A model generated the notes under the pieces. It worked only from the letters and a program-made list of their open reading frames with translations. It was not told the origin of the DNA and searched no databases. Positions 7,185 through 16,622 of a stretch of 52,430 nucleotides of DNA are shown here, one piece after another. The number at the start of each line of letters is the position of its first letter. The first letter of the stretch is position 1. Origin of the DNA: an uncultured Bacteroidota bacterium (GTDB taxonomy: Bacteria; Bacteroidota; Bacteroidia; Chitinophagales; Chitinophagaceae); assembly GCA_903877645.1 (NCBI GenBank), contig CAIRES010000005.1, positions 1-52,430 of the forward strand, in the 5' to 3' direction. Made by a program: the position numbers and the translations under genes.

Positions 7185-10100
7185 ATGAACTATCGCAAAG
7201 TCAACAACCTTGTTGGTTGGATCACAGGCGCAATCGCGTTTATTGTTTATCTAAAAACTATGGAGCCTACCGTTTCCTTCTGGGATTGCGGCGAGTTCTT
7301 GTCCTGTGCATACAAACTGGAAGTAGGCCACTCTCCGGGCGCTCCATTCTTTATGCTCGTACAAAGGGTATTTTCCCTGTTTGCAGGTGGCGGCACTGCT
7401 ACCGGGCAGCCATCGATCAGCACATTAGGTACAGTGGGCGCAGCTACCTGCATCAACGCGCTTTCTGCCCTCACCAGCGCACTCTCTATATTATTCCTGT
7501 TCTGGACGATCACACACTTTGCCAAAAAACTCGTCACCAAGGGTGATGATGAACCCGACCAGACCCAACTGCTCACTATAATAGGCGCAGGCCTTGTAGG
7601 CGCACTTGCATATACCTTCTCTGATACATTCTGGTTCTCAGCGGTAGAAGCGGAAGTTTATGGTACATCTTCATTCTTTACCGCTATTACCTTCTGGGCA
7701 ATATTGAAATGGGAGAATGTGGCCGATAAAAAACATGCCGACAGGTGGCTGGTGCTTATTGCCTACCTCGTAGGTGTATCTGTATGCGTCCATCTGCTCA
7801 ACCTCCTTACTATACCTGCTATTGCGATGGTATACTACTTCAAACGCTACGAGGCTACCTACAAGGGTACTATCCTTGCCTTCATTATGGGTTGCGTAGT
7901 ATTGGCATTTGTGCAGTTCGGCATCATACAATACATACCCCGTATAGCCTCTTCTTTCGACATTATGTTTACCAACAGTTTCGGTTCATCATTCGATACA
8001 GGTGCTATCACCTTCCTGGTGTTGCTCACTGCATTACTGGTATTCCTGCTGTTGTTTGCCAAAAAGAAAAACTACCATGTATTGCACACCAGTGTGCTTT
8101 GCGTAATGTTCATCATCATCGGTTACTCCAGCTATTTCTCAGCTATTGTGCGCTCCCGTGCTGATGTGCCTATTGATATGACCAACCCCGACAACCCGAT
8201 CACCTTCCTCGACTATGTGGACCGCGAGCAGTTTGGCAGCCAGCCACTCCTTTTCGGCCCATACTTTACGAGCAACTGGACAGGTATCGACACATCAAGG
8301 AAACTCTATGCACAAATGAAGGGCGCAGATGGCAAAGATCATTATGATATCGTAGGCAAGAAAATGGACCCGCTGTATTCAGGCGATGAATCACATTTCT
8401 TCCCACGTATCTATGATAACAACGAGGCCAACCACGTAAACTTCTACAAGCAATTCCTGAACCTTGGCCCGAATGATGAACCTACCAGCGCTGATAACCT
8501 GAAGTATTTCTTCGGTTACCAGATGAACTGGATGTGGTGGAGGTACTTTATGTGGAACTTTGCAGGCCGCCAGAACGATATAGAAGGCCAGGGCGACCCG
8601 CAAAGGGCGAACTGGATATCAGGCATACCATTTGTAGACGAGTTCCGTGGCCTTGGCAATACCGATAATATGGGTTCTGGCTATAGCGACAATGATGCGC
8701 ATAACAAGCTATACTTCCTTCCGCTGATACTGGGTATCATGGGCCTTGTATTCCAGTTCAACAGGAATAAGAAAGATGGCTTTGTGGTATTGACTCTGTT
8801 CTTCTTTACAGGCGCAGCCATCGGCATTTACCTGAATATGCCACCGTTACAGCCACGTGAGCGTGACTATGCATTTGCAGGTTGCACTTATACCTTTGCG
8901 ATATGGATAGGCCTTGGCGTGCTGATGATGCACGACTGGTTCAAACGAGCGATACAGGGGCCTGCCGCCGCAGTGGCTGCCACTACCATCTGCCTGCTTG
9001 CCGGGCCGGTATTACTGGCTGATGTAGAGTGGAAAGACCATGACCGTTCTAAAAAGACCCTCGCCCGTGCTGTAGCGCACAATACACTATCCTGCTGCGC
9101 ACCTAATGCTGTGTTGTTCACCTTTGGTGATAACCAGACCTACCCGCTTTGGTACATACAGGAAGTGGAAGGTTTCCGTAAGGATGTACGTATCATCAAT
9201 ACCAGCCTTCTGGGTATCGATTGGTACATAGATCAGTTGAATTATAAGATAAATGATGCAGACGCGGTACCAATGATCTGGAAGAAAAAGGATTATGTAG
9301 GCGACCATCACAACTACATCTCTTACCTGAAGAACTCTCAGGTGCCTGCTGATAAGTATTTCAACCTGGCCGACATCTGTAACTTCATGGATAGCGACGA
9401 CCCGGCCAACAAGGGGCAGCGCGGGTCGGAATCGGTAAACTTTATGCCTACCAAGAATTTCTTTGTACAATCGCTGAGCAAGGACGACCTCGTAAAAGGA
9501 GATATGGTACCCCTGGAAGATACAGGACGAATATCTACAGAGATGAAGTTTGTGTATCCTAAAACAATGGCATATAAGAGCGACCTCGCCGTGCTGAACA
9601 TCATAGCAGCAGTAGCTAAAGAAGGTTGGAAACGCCCGCTTTACTTCGACGCTGGCCTGCGCTCAGGCGACTACGGCGGCACAGGCGATTACCTGCACAT
9701 GGAAGGCGTCGTTTACCGACTGATGCCTTACAAGTACACTGATGTGAACAAGATCGCATCGCAGGTATTAGGCACTATCAATACGGATAAGAGTTACGAC
9801 CTGTTTGTAAACAAATTCCTGTGGGGTGGCGCTGAAAGGAACGATGTATACTTTGACGAACCTAACCGTCATGAATTCGTTTCTTACCGCATGGATGGTT
9901 CGTTCATTGCCAACCAGCTCTCTGCCGAAGGCAAGAAAGACAAAGCTATAACGCTGCTGGACAAACTGGTAACGGGCATTACCGAACATTCTTATGCATA
10001 CGACTATACCGGCTACTTCATTGCCGCGGCTTATTACCGCGCAGGAGCCATAGCAAAGGGCAATGCACTTTCAGATAAGATAGCCCGCAACAGCTTTGAC

Positions 10101-10331
10101 GACCTGAACTGGATAGCCACGCTACCCGATGACAGCAGGAATGCAATGACCGAAGATGCCAAGCAGCAGATCCAGATATTGCAGTCATTAGGTGGCGCAG
10201 CCGCACAGGCAGGCGATACAGTACAGACCAAAAAACTGTACGACAAAATGAACCACCTGGACAATAAGATCAAGGAGATGCTCCGCACAAACCGCGGCTC
10301 TGGCCCTGCAGGCGCCGGTGAAGAAGAATAG
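7185..10331 (+). CDS. DUF2723 family integral membrane protein (TMEM260-like, putative glycosyltransferase)
   Basis: 1048 residues. The N-terminal half is polytopic with about ten to twelve hydrophobic helices and the family signature WDCGEF (Asp34, Glu37) followed by GHSPGAPFFMLVQR in the first extracytoplasmic loop. Acidic residues in that loop are a hallmark of GT-C fold glycosyltransferases. The eukaryotic relative TMEM260 is an O-mannosyltransferase, which is the basis for a glycosyltransferase guess. The C-terminal part from about residue 640 is soluble, with a TPR-like helical tail (about 925-1030). A strong bidirectional hairpin follows the stop. It stands alone and is not in an operon with the surface-glycan block. 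Confidence 0.85.
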   Translation: MNYRKVNNLVGWITGAIAFIVYLKTMEPTVSFWDCGEFLSCAYKLEVGHSPGAPFFMLVQRVFSLFAGGGTATGQPSISTLGTVGAATCINALSALTSALSILFLFWTITHFAKKLVTKGDDEPDQTQLLTIIGAGLVGALAYTFSDTFWFSAVEAEVYGTSSFFTAITFWAILKWENVADKKHADRWLVLIAYLVGVSVCVHLLNLLTIPAIAMVYYFKRYEATYKGTILAFIMGCVVLAFVQFGIIQYIPRIASSFDIMFTNSFGSSFDTGAITFLVLLTALLVFLLLFAKKKNYHVLHTSVLCVMFIIIGYSSYFSAIVRSRADVPIDMTNPDNPITFLDYVDREQFGSQPLLFGPYFTSNWTGIDTSRKLYAQMKGADGKDHYDIVGKKMDPLYSGDESHFFPRIYDNNEANHVNFYKQFLNLGPNDEPTSADNLKYFFGYQMNWMWWRYFMWNFAGRQNDIEGQGDPQRANWISGIPFVDEFRGLGNTDNMGSGYSDNDAHNKLYFLPLILGIMGLVFQFNRNKKDGFVVLTLFFFTGAAIGIYLNMPPLQPRERDYAFAGCTYTFAIWIGLGVLMMHDWFKRAIQGPAAAVAATTICLLAGPVLLADVEWKDHDRSKKTLARAVAHNTLSCCAPNAVLFTFGDNQTYPLWYIQEVEGFRKDVRIINTSLLGIDWYIDQLNYKINDADAVPMIWKKKDYVGDHHNYISYLKNSQVPADKYFNLADICNFMDSDDPANKGQRGSESVNFMPTKNFFVQSLSKDDLVKGDMVPLEDTGRISTEMKFVYPKTMAYKSDLAVLNIIAAVAKEGWKRPLYFDAGLRSGDYGGTGDYLHMEGVVYRLMPYKYTDVNKIASQVLGTINTDKSYDLFVNKFLWGGAERNDVYFDEPNRHEFVSYRMDGSFIANQLSAEGKKDKAITLLDKLVTGITEHSYAYDYTGYFIAAAYYRAGAIAKGNALSDKIARNSFDDLNWIATLPDDSRNAMTEDAKQQIQILQSLGGAAAQAGDTVQTKKLYDKMNHLDNKIKEMLRTNRGSGPAGAGEEE

Positions 10332-10354
10332 TTCATCCGAATGATCACTTTTTT

Positions 10355-10385
10355 ATAAGCCCCGGAAAGCCGGGGCTTATTTTTT
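10355..10385 (+). terminator. Rho-independent terminator
   Basis: Perfect 11-bp arms ATAAGCCCCGG and CCGGGGCTTAT around a short A-rich loop, followed by five T. It lies about 25 nt after the DUF2723 stop. Confidence 0.9.
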
Positions 10386-10417
10386 ATGGCCTTATCGTAT
10401 CAGGCAACAATAACGAC

Positions 10418-10425
10418 TAACTTTG
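10418..10425 (+). promoter_or_regulatory. Bacteroidota -7 element (TAACTTTG)
   Basis: TAnnTTTG ending 17 nt before the ATG at 10443. It lies inside the longer open frame that begins at 10386 and therefore supports the shorter start. Confidence 0.5.
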
Positions 10426-10442
10426 CAACTCAATACCTGGCA

Positions 10443-10922
10443 ATGGCTGATAATTTCAAAAGAATGCTGCAACTGGTCACCGAATTCTTTGACGTAAGGA
10501 ATGACCCGGACCAGCTTGATGTAAATGAGGAAGTAAGAGAAAAATTGCAGCAACTTCACCCTGCTACGATGACCGAGGTGGCGAATGACGAAGGGCCGAT
10601 CATGTGGCTATTGCTGATCCCCACAACGCACGATATCATGGGGCGGTTCCTCTCGGAAGAAATATCAGAAAGGCAACTTTTTGATGAAACACAGGCCGGA
10701 ATAACCTATGATGCAATCTACCTGTGCTCGGCTGCTGTGTTGCCGGAATTCAGGCGGCATGGGCTGGCTAAAAAGGCTTGCATGGACGCCATAAACAGCA
10801 TACGCAACGACCACCCGATAAATAACCTATTTTACTGGCCCTTCAGTGAAGATGGAAAGATGCTGGCTGAAACAGTGGCGAAAAATGCAGGATTGCCACT
10901 TTTATTGCACCCCGCACATTAA
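10443..10922 (+). CDS. GNAT family N-acetyltransferase
   Basis: 159 residues from the chosen ATG at 10443. The frame is open back to 10386, but that extension overlaps the end of the preceding terminator and a TAACTTTG promoter element, and it codes Thr/Ala-rich sequence unlike a GNAT start. The acetyl-CoA pyrophosphate-binding motif is visible as FRRHGLA (about residues 103-109), preceded by the beta-strand AIYLCSAAVLPEFR. The substrate is unknown. It precedes dapF by about 50 nt on the same strand, which may mean co-transcription but does not define a role. Confidence 0.75.
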   Translation: MADNFKRMLQLVTEFFDVRNDPDQLDVNEEVREKLQQLHPATMTEVANDEGPIMWLLLIPTTHDIMGRFLSEEISERQLFDETQAGITYDAIYLCSAAVLPEFRRHGLAKKACMDAINSIRNDHPINNLFYWPFSEDGKMLAETVAKNAGLPLLLHPAH

Positions 10923-10973
10923 CATTTAATAGCTTGGAGTATACCCGTTTCCTTACGACCTTTGCACATCCAA

Positions 10974-11738
10974 ATGACATTCTACAAATACCACGGCACC
11001 GGCAATGACTTCATCCTGATAGACGACAGGGCCAATGAAGTAATACTCACAACTGAGCAGGTAGCGGCGCTATGCCACCGCCGCTTTGGTATAGGTGCTG
11101 ATGGCCTGATGCTGCTGCAACATGCCGATGGATATGATTTCAGGATGGTGTACTACAACTCTGATGGCAGGGAGAGCAGCATGTGCGGCAATGGCGGCAG
11201 ATGCCTGGTGGCGTTTGCACAATCACTCGGGCTGGTTACCGACCACGCCAGTTTCATAGCTACTGATGGCCCCCATACAGCAACAATAGCCACTGATGGT
11301 CTCATCAGCCTGCACATGAAAGATGTAGAAGGTATGCAGATGAATGACGGACATACCATACTGGATACAGGCTCACCGCACTACATACTTTGGGTAAAGG
11401 ACGCCGCAACTGCCGATGTATTTAACGAAGGAAAACGCATCCGCTACAGTGATGCTTTCAAACCGGGCGGTACCAATGTAAATTTCGTCCAGCAGCAGGG
11501 AGATAAGCTCATTGTGCGCACCTACGAGCGCGGAGTGGAAGATGAAACCCTGAGCTGCGGAACAGGCGTTACTGCCGCGGCCATAGCAGCCACCTGCTCG
11601 GCCACAGGCACCTTCAAAACAAGTATAGAAACACCCGGCGGGCAGCTTGAAGTATCCTTCACAAAGAATACCCCAACCTCGGCAATTGACGTAGTGCTCA
11701 CAGGGCCTGCGGCATTTGTATTCAAAGGGGAAATTTAG
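10974..11738 (+). CDS. dapF: Diaminopimelate epimerase
   Basis: 254 residues. Interconverts LL- and meso-diaminopimelate in lysine and peptidoglycan synthesis, using two cysteines as acid and base. Both are visible: Cys71 in SSMCGNGGRC and Cys195 in TLSCGTGVTAAAI. The conserved N-terminus FYKYHGTGNDFI supports the ATG at 10974; the frame extends four codons further to 10962 without family support. The duplicated-fold pattern (GADGL, NSDGRESSMCGNGGRCL, then ERGVEDETLSCGTG) is intact. No other lysine-pathway gene adjoins. Confidence 0.96.
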   Translation: MTFYKYHGTGNDFILIDDRANEVILTTEQVAALCHRRFGIGADGLMLLQHADGYDFRMVYYNSDGRESSMCGNGGRCLVAFAQSLGLVTDHASFIATDGPHTATIATDGLISLHMKDVEGMQMNDGHTILDTGSPHYILWVKDAATADVFNEGKRIRYSDAFKPGGTNVNFVQQQGDKLIVRTYERGVEDETLSCGTGVTAAAIAATCSATGTFKTSIETPGGQLEVSFTKNTPTSAIDVVLTGPAAFVFKGEI

Positions 11739-11809
11739 GGTGATTCCTGCCCTACGATTGCACCATTCATAAAATAGTTCCTTACTTTGGCTGTGCAAAC
11801 TTACTGCAC

Positions 11810-12679
11810 ATGAACATCATCAGCCAAACCCTACACAGGCATATAGACATCATTCGCCGCTACCCTGCTGCTTTCCTTATAGCGCTATTTACCTTCGCAG
11901 TTGTTATTTACCATGAATATACTCAGCACAGACTACTGTACGGCATTGGCTATGTATTCGCAGTATGGTTCGGTGCATTTGTTACTGATGTGGTTACCAC
12001 GCTATTCCCGAAAAAAGATAAAGAATTCCCTATCAAAAAACCGGTGTGGCAGGAAGTAGCCACTATCGCAGTTTGTACGTTGCTGGGCATGGTGTTTTTT
12101 ATTGTTCGCTTTCATGGCGGCTGGGAGACAATGAACCCGTGGCTGAAATTATCGTTTATGCCATTGCTGCTATTTGCCTTCCCTATTGCGCTGGCGCTTA
12201 TCTACCTGTTCCGGTACAAATATAAGCCTAGCGAACTAGGCGGCAATGTGCGCTACTGGTACCTGGCCATATTCATTCATATCATTGTAGGCAGCATTAC
12301 CCTATTGACAGCCCCTGACAGATCGCACTGGACATAAGCATATAAAGAGATGGGTATTGCAGGATTGCTGTTTACTGGCCTGGTATCAGCAGCATTGCCC
12401 GAAGAATTTCTGCGTATGTTGCTACAGACCCGCCTGGGCAAAGCATTCAAGAATGTAGGAATGGGCTTTGTGGTCACATCGTTCATCTGGTGCACCATGC
12501 ACCTTCCGGTAGAAAGCCAGGGCGAAAAAACATTTGACTGGGAACTACATGCTACCCGTCTATTCACGCTCATGCCCATAGGTTATTTATGGGGCTACAT
12601 CACCCACCGAACCCGCAGCCTGCTGCCATCGGTGCTGGTTCATGGTTTCAATCTTTGGGGATTGCAGAATGCCGTGTAG
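11810..12679 (+). pseudogene. CPBP (CAAX/Abi-type) intramembrane protease gene interrupted by an in-frame stop
   Basis: Two open frames (11810-12337, 175 residues; 12350-12679, 109 residues) lie in the same reading frame, separated by one TAA at 12335-12337 and four sense codons before the next ATG. Read through, they give one polytopic membrane protein of about 289 residues. The N-terminal part supplies four or so membrane helices. The conserved glutamates and arginine (PEEFLRMLLQTRL), the FIWCTMH histidine region and the HGFNLWG motif all lie after the stop, so the first fragment alone would be inactive. A Lys codon AAA changed to TAA would be sufficient, but that is a guess. Alternatives are a sequencing error, translational re-initiation at 12350, or a truly split gene. 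CPBP members cleave prenylated proteins or act in bacteriocin immunity; the role here is unknown. Confidence 0.7.
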
Positions 12680-12721
12680 GCAGATAATAAAATTCGCTAC
12701 TCTGCGTTCTAATGTACCCTT

Positions 12722-13084
12722 ATGAAGAGAACATTAGAATGGCTGCATAAGTATTTGCCGTACATAGCTGTTTGTGCTTTCATAATCATGTTCGTTTACA
12801 TGATTATAGCAATCATATACTTGAAGCAGATACCAGAAGAACACCGTACAATATCTGCAAATCAATTTGAGATATCCTTCGGGTATGGAATGCAGAAGTT
12901 AAGATATTTTGATTTCGGACTCTTGATCCTTTCTGTATTCGGATTACTAATTTGGCTCTTAGCCTCCATATTAGGTGGCATAATCTATCGTAGCAAATTT
13001 AAATTCGACCCAACAAGTACGAGCATGGCACTTCTAGCTATACTAAGATATATAACTTCGGGGGACTCCTGGTTTTTCGGATAA
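12722..13084 (+). CDS. Small three-helix membrane protein, tandem paralog 1
   Basis: 120 residues, family not recognised. It starts MKRTLEWLHKY, with predicted membrane helices at about 12-34, 64-90 and near the C-terminus (100-118). Between helices 1 and 2 lies a polar segment ending FGYGMQKLRYFDF (53-65). The next gene aligns without gaps over at least the first 85 residues and has the same LRYFDF at exactly the same position. DNA is distinctly AT-rich compared with flanking housekeeping genes. Only 10 nt separate the two genes, so they are co-transcribed. Confidence 0.65.
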   Translation: MKRTLEWLHKYLPYIAVCAFIIMFVYMIIAIIYLKQIPEEHRTISANQFEISFGYGMQKLRYFDFGLLILSVFGLLIWLLASILGGIIYRSKFKFDPTSTSMALLAILRYITSGDSWFFG

Positions 13085-13094
13085 ACCATTTTTC

Positions 13095-13463
13095 ATGAAG
13101 AGAATATTAGAATGGCTGTATAAGTACGTTGCCTACATTCCGGCTTGCCATACAATAATCATGATGCTATACTTACTTTTAGCAACGATATACATTGGTC
13201 GTTGTCCGGTACTGTATGGCAGTATGTCTGCATCTTTTTTCGAGCAAGAGTTTGGTGGCGGGATGCATAATTTACGGTACTTTGATTTTTATTTATTTAT
13301 TCTTTCAATACCCGCTTTGATATTGTGGTTCGTCATAGGCATGATCGCGTCAGAAGCTTATGCTGATGATTTTGAATGGAATCTAATCAGCTTCATATTA
13401 GTTATCATTTCTATCGTATTTCATTTCTGCACGACCTCAGAATTGGCATGGATGATAGGTTAG
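13095..13463 (+). CDS. Small three-helix membrane protein, tandem paralog 2
   Basis: 122 residues, paralog of the preceding gene: MKRILEWLYKY at the start, FGGGMHNLRYFDF at 53-65, and hydrophobic helices in the same places. The first 25 codons of the two genes are also alike at DNA level, indicating a fairly recent tandem duplication, while helices 2 and 3 and the loop at 33-50 have diverged. No family, signal cleavage site or catalytic motif is recognised. Both copies retain intact frames, which argues that they are expressed proteins rather than relics. Confidence 0.65.
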   Translation: MKRILEWLYKYVAYIPACHTIIMMLYLLLATIYIGRCPVLYGSMSASFFEQEFGGGMHNLRYFDFYLFILSIPALILWFVIGMIASEAYADDFEWNLISFILVIISIVFHFCTTSELAWMIG

Positions 13464-13503
13464 CGCCAGCCGGCCTCAACTTTTTAATTAATCCTTTAAC
13501 CAA

Positions 13504-14127
13504 TCAACTCTTCACCACCACATAATTCTCAATAGGAAGGCGCTTGGCTATGGAGCGGGCAAGGGTCATTTCGTCGGCGTATTCCAGCTCTCCGCCAAAA
13601 GCTATGCCACGTGCTATGGTAGTGAGCATTACCGGCAGGTCTTTTAGTTGGCGGGCTATGTAGTACACAGTGGTATCGCCCTCTATGGTGGGGCTCAGTG
13701 CCATGATGAGCTCGGTTACTTCGTTGCTTTTTACCCGGTCGTGAAGAGTGCCAATGTTGAGCTGTTCCGGCCCTATGCCGTCCAGCGGAGAAAGTATACC
13801 ACCCAGCACATGATACAAGCCATTATATTGCTGCGTGCTTTCTATGGCTATCACATCTCGTATGGTTTCTACCACGCACACCTGGCCGCGGTTGCGGGCA
13901 GAGTTGACACAGATCATGCATACATCACTGTCCGATACGTTGTGGCAGGTCTTGCAAAATTTCACCTGGTGCCTCATGCGCGATAGCGCACCTGTAAATT
14001 CATCTACCTCGCCCTCGTCCATGCGCAGCAATTGCAGCACCATGCGCAGCGCTGTTTTCTTGCCTATACCCGGCAACCTCGAAAATTCCTGTACTGCGTC
14101 CTCTATCAGCTTTGATGAAAATATCAT
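13504..14127 (-). CDS. recR: Recombination mediator protein RecR
   Basis: 207 residues, full length. RecR works with RecO and RecF to load RecA on SSB-coated single-stranded DNA. Domains in order: helix-hairpin-helix (LPGIGKKTALRM, about 18-29), a Cys4 zinc finger (Cys58, Cys61, Cys70, Cys73; CKTCHNVSDSDVCMIC), then a Toprim domain (VCVVETIRDVIAIE onward, with LGGILSPLDGIGP) and a C-terminal Walker-B-like region. A TAAATTTG element ends 22 nt before the ATG. It lies downstream of the DUF5916 gene on the same strand but has its own promoter element. Confidence 0.95.
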   Translation of the reverse strand: MIFSSKLIEDAVQEFSRLPGIGKKTALRMVLQLLRMDEGEVDEFTGALSRMRHQVKFCKTCHNVSDSDVCMICVNSARNRGQVCVVETIRDVIAIESTQQYNGLYHVLGGILSPLDGIGPEQLNIGTLHDRVKSNEVTELIMALSPTIEGDTTVYYIARQLKDLPVMLTTIARGIAFGGELEYADEMTLARSIAKRLPIENYVVVKS

Positions 14128-14149
14128 TCTTCTACACTCAGTGTTTGTA

Positions 14150-14157
14150 CAAATTTA
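14150..14157 (-). promoter_or_regulatory. Bacteroidota -7 element (TAAATTTG) of recR
   Basis: TAnnTTTG on the minus strand, ending 22 nt before the recR ATG at 14127. Confidence 0.5.
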
Positions 14158-14184
14158 CGACTAAATGGAATGCTTACCTACGAG

Positions 14185-16611
14185 CTAACTATTCTTCTTA
14201 AAGACATCCCGTATGGAGAGATAATCAAGGTAATAAACCACTTTTACCGACAAGCTGTTGGTTTGCGGCGACTGAAACATATTATTCACATCTGTGAAGT
14301 AATTACTGATAATATTATCTCCGGATGAGTAAATGCTGTTCTGGTACACCACACTCATCTCACTACCCGGCTTGAACTGCCATACAAAGCTGGTGTACAC
14401 ATTAAATGAGTTGAAATTGATATTGTGGTTGGTATTATAGGTACTGGAACTCAGTTTACCATCATCGCCCAACAGATCGTACTCCGAATAGTCGGGTTCG
14501 GACCAGTAGTGCCGGGCATCCAGCTTCAGCGACATTTTATTGGTAAAGATATAGGCAGCATCCAATGCATTGGTGATGGTATTCACATTGCGGATACCGA
14601 AGTAAATATCCCCGTTCAGATTGTCTACATAGCCCGCATCATCCTTTGCATACTGGCCGGAAAGGCTATACACCATAGAGAATTTGTCGTTGAACCTGTA
14701 TCGGGGGGCAATAGACCAGGAGAAAGTATTGCGATTGCGTTCAGAGAACCAGCGATTGGTCAGTTGCAGGTCGAGGGCGAATTTCTTGCGGTAGTCGGAT
14801 GAGTAAAACCCGCCTGCGGTATAGTTCTTCGGATACACATAGTAGCGGCCAAAGGTGCGTGGTTCGTTATAGTCGTAGTTGGTAAGTGGCTGCAGCGTCC
14901 AGTATACGCCTACAGTGAGGTAATTTCGCAAGGTAACGTTGTGTGACCCGAATATATCGGCCTGCTGAAAAACATCCGGATTGAACACTCTATAGCAATC
15001 AACTCCCACATGGTTGTATGCGGATACGATCTTCCCTATGGGTGTGTAGATGTTGTAATATTCATCGAGCAGGTAGTAGGTAATGTTATTGCGGTCAAGA
15101 TAACCAAGATCATTCGGATTGAAATGATCACTGATCGATCTGGTGCTAATAGCCCACGTATAGTTGCCAGCTATCTTGCCAAAATTCAGGTAGTACCGAT
15201 AACCAAGATCAGGTGAGCCTGCCGCATATATCTGGCTAAGGTCTGAGGAACCTGATATGCCATACGTATTGGCGCTATTATCAAATTTAAACAGCAATCC
15301 AGTTACGTCTGCATTATAACTATTTTCTTTGCGCCACACATTGGTGTTAATGAGGCTGATATAGGAATTATTTTTCAGTGCCTGATCCAAAACGATAACG
15401 TTGTAATTGGTGAGGGGCGCTGCCTGCAATGACCTCGTAGTGTGTGTAACCGTATCTTCAACCGTGGCATAGGCCGGCGCTGATACTGCGTTAAAAAAAC
15501 CGATACCAAGGTTTCCCTTTGTTCTACCGGATATCTTTGTGGCATTATACAAGCGGGTGGTGGCCGGATCGCTTACAATGGTATCATTAGTACCTATGCC
15601 CGCTGGTGCTGATGAGTTAACCGGTGTGCCGCCTACCCTACGGGTATAAAAAAGATCATCTTTATTAAAGAGGTCCAGCCCTTCTGTGAAGAAATACCTG
15701 TTATCATTGTACCGCACTTCTATTGGAGAAAGGTTGAGTACCTTGTTATCAAAAATGGTTTGCCCGAAATCGGGTACCAGGGTCATATCCAGCGTGAAGC
15801 TTTCGTTGATGCCATACTTGATGTCCATTCCTCCGTCCAGGGCATTGGTGTTGGAGCCGGCATAATTCTGCGTATATGCAGATATATAGGGTAGTAACGA
15901 TAGCCTCACCGGCGACTTTATACCTTGTATGCCATTTAATACACCCGCCTGTGCAATGCCGTTGGCAACTGTAGGCTGTACGGGGTTCCAGCAGGACCTT
16001 TCCCTGTTTCGCCTGATGCCCCTGTAAAAATTAACGCCCCATTGCTGCACATCCCTTTCCGGAAAGCGCAATGCAGAATACGGTATCTTCATTTCCACAC
16101 ACCAGCCTTTATTTGTAATACGGGCTTTGGAATACCAGGGTGCATTCCAGGATACATCACCGGCGTCAAATTTAAGGATAGCATCTACCTGCACACCGGC
16201 TGCTGTAACTGCAAATTGTGTAGCATTCTGATGATCGAGATAAGTATCGAATATCACAGCAAATTCATCGGCATTGCCACCATCGTCATCCCTTGCAGAT
16301 AGTTGTTTCAGAATGCTGTCCGGATGGTCGTCGTACATCATAGCGCCTACATAGATGGCATCGTCGCTATAAAGGATACTTACTTCTGTGCGCTGGGTAC
16401 AAGGCTCACCGGGTACAGGGGCAAATTGCGTGAACCCCGTAGCTTTTGCAGCGTTTCGCCATGCAGGCTCATCCAGTTTGCCATCAATAGTGATCGCACC
16501 TTTGATCTTTAAAGCGTCCACCGACTTTGCCACAGACTGCGCATGCCCATATACAGGCATCAACGCCGCCAGCAATACTGCACCGATGGTATGTTTCAGC
16601 AGGGATCGCAC
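14185..16611 (-). CDS. CBM9-like plus DUF5916 outer-membrane protein
   Basis: 808 residues from a GTG start at 16611. I prefer this start because it gives a clean signal peptide (MRSLLKHTIGAVLLAALMPVYGHAQ) and lies 11 nt after the stop of the upstream gene. The frame is open to 16695, but that extension would overlap the upstream gene and encode no signal. Residues about 35-230 resemble a carbohydrate-binding family 9-like domain (IDGKLDEPAW, AIYVGAMMYDDHP, GVNFYRGIRRNRE). The rest is the DUF5916 part, rich in alternating aromatic strands and probably a membrane beta-barrel. The ligand is unknown; family members are often near envelope or peptidase genes. Likely in an operon with the DUF6029 gene. 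Confidence 0.8.
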   Translation of the reverse strand: MRSLLKHTIGAVLLAALMPVYGHAQSVAKSVDALKIKGAITIDGKLDEPAWRNAAKATGFTQFAPVPGEPCTQRTEVSILYSDDAIYVGAMMYDDHPDSILKQLSARDDDGGNADEFAVIFDTYLDHQNATQFAVTAAGVQVDAILKFDAGDVSWNAPWYSKARITNKGWCVEMKIPYSALRFPERDVQQWGVNFYRGIRRNRERSCWNPVQPTVANGIAQAGVLNGIQGIKSPVRLSLLPYISAYTQNYAGSNTNALDGGMDIKYGINESFTLDMTLVPDFGQTIFDNKVLNLSPIEVRYNDNRYFFTEGLDLFNKDDLFYTRRVGGTPVNSSAPAGIGTNDTIVSDPATTRLYNATKISGRTKGNLGIGFFNAVSAPAYATVEDTVTHTTRSLQAAPLTNYNVIVLDQALKNNSYISLINTNVWRKENSYNADVTGLLFKFDNSANTYGISGSSDLSQIYAAGSPDLGYRYYLNFGKIAGNYTWAISTRSISDHFNPNDLGYLDRNNITYYLLDEYYNIYTPIGKIVSAYNHVGVDCYRVFNPDVFQQADIFGSHNVTLRNYLTVGVYWTLQPLTNYDYNEPRTFGRYYVYPKNYTAGGFYSSDYRKKFALDLQLTNRWFSERNRNTFSWSIAPRYRFNDKFSMVYSLSGQYAKDDAGYVDNLNGDIYFGIRNVNTITNALDAAYIFTNKMSLKLDARHYWSEPDYSEYDLLGDDGKLSSSTYNTNHNINFNSFNVYTSFVWQFKPGSEMSVVYQNSIYSSGDNIISNYFTDVNNMFQSPQTNSLSVKVVYYLDYLSIRDVFKKNS

Positions 16612-16622
16612 TACTATACAAA

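Noticed and set aside
10386-10442. N-terminal extension of the GNAT gene
   Set aside because: Contains the promoter element at 10418-10425 and abuts the terminator; the extra residues do not look like part of the family.
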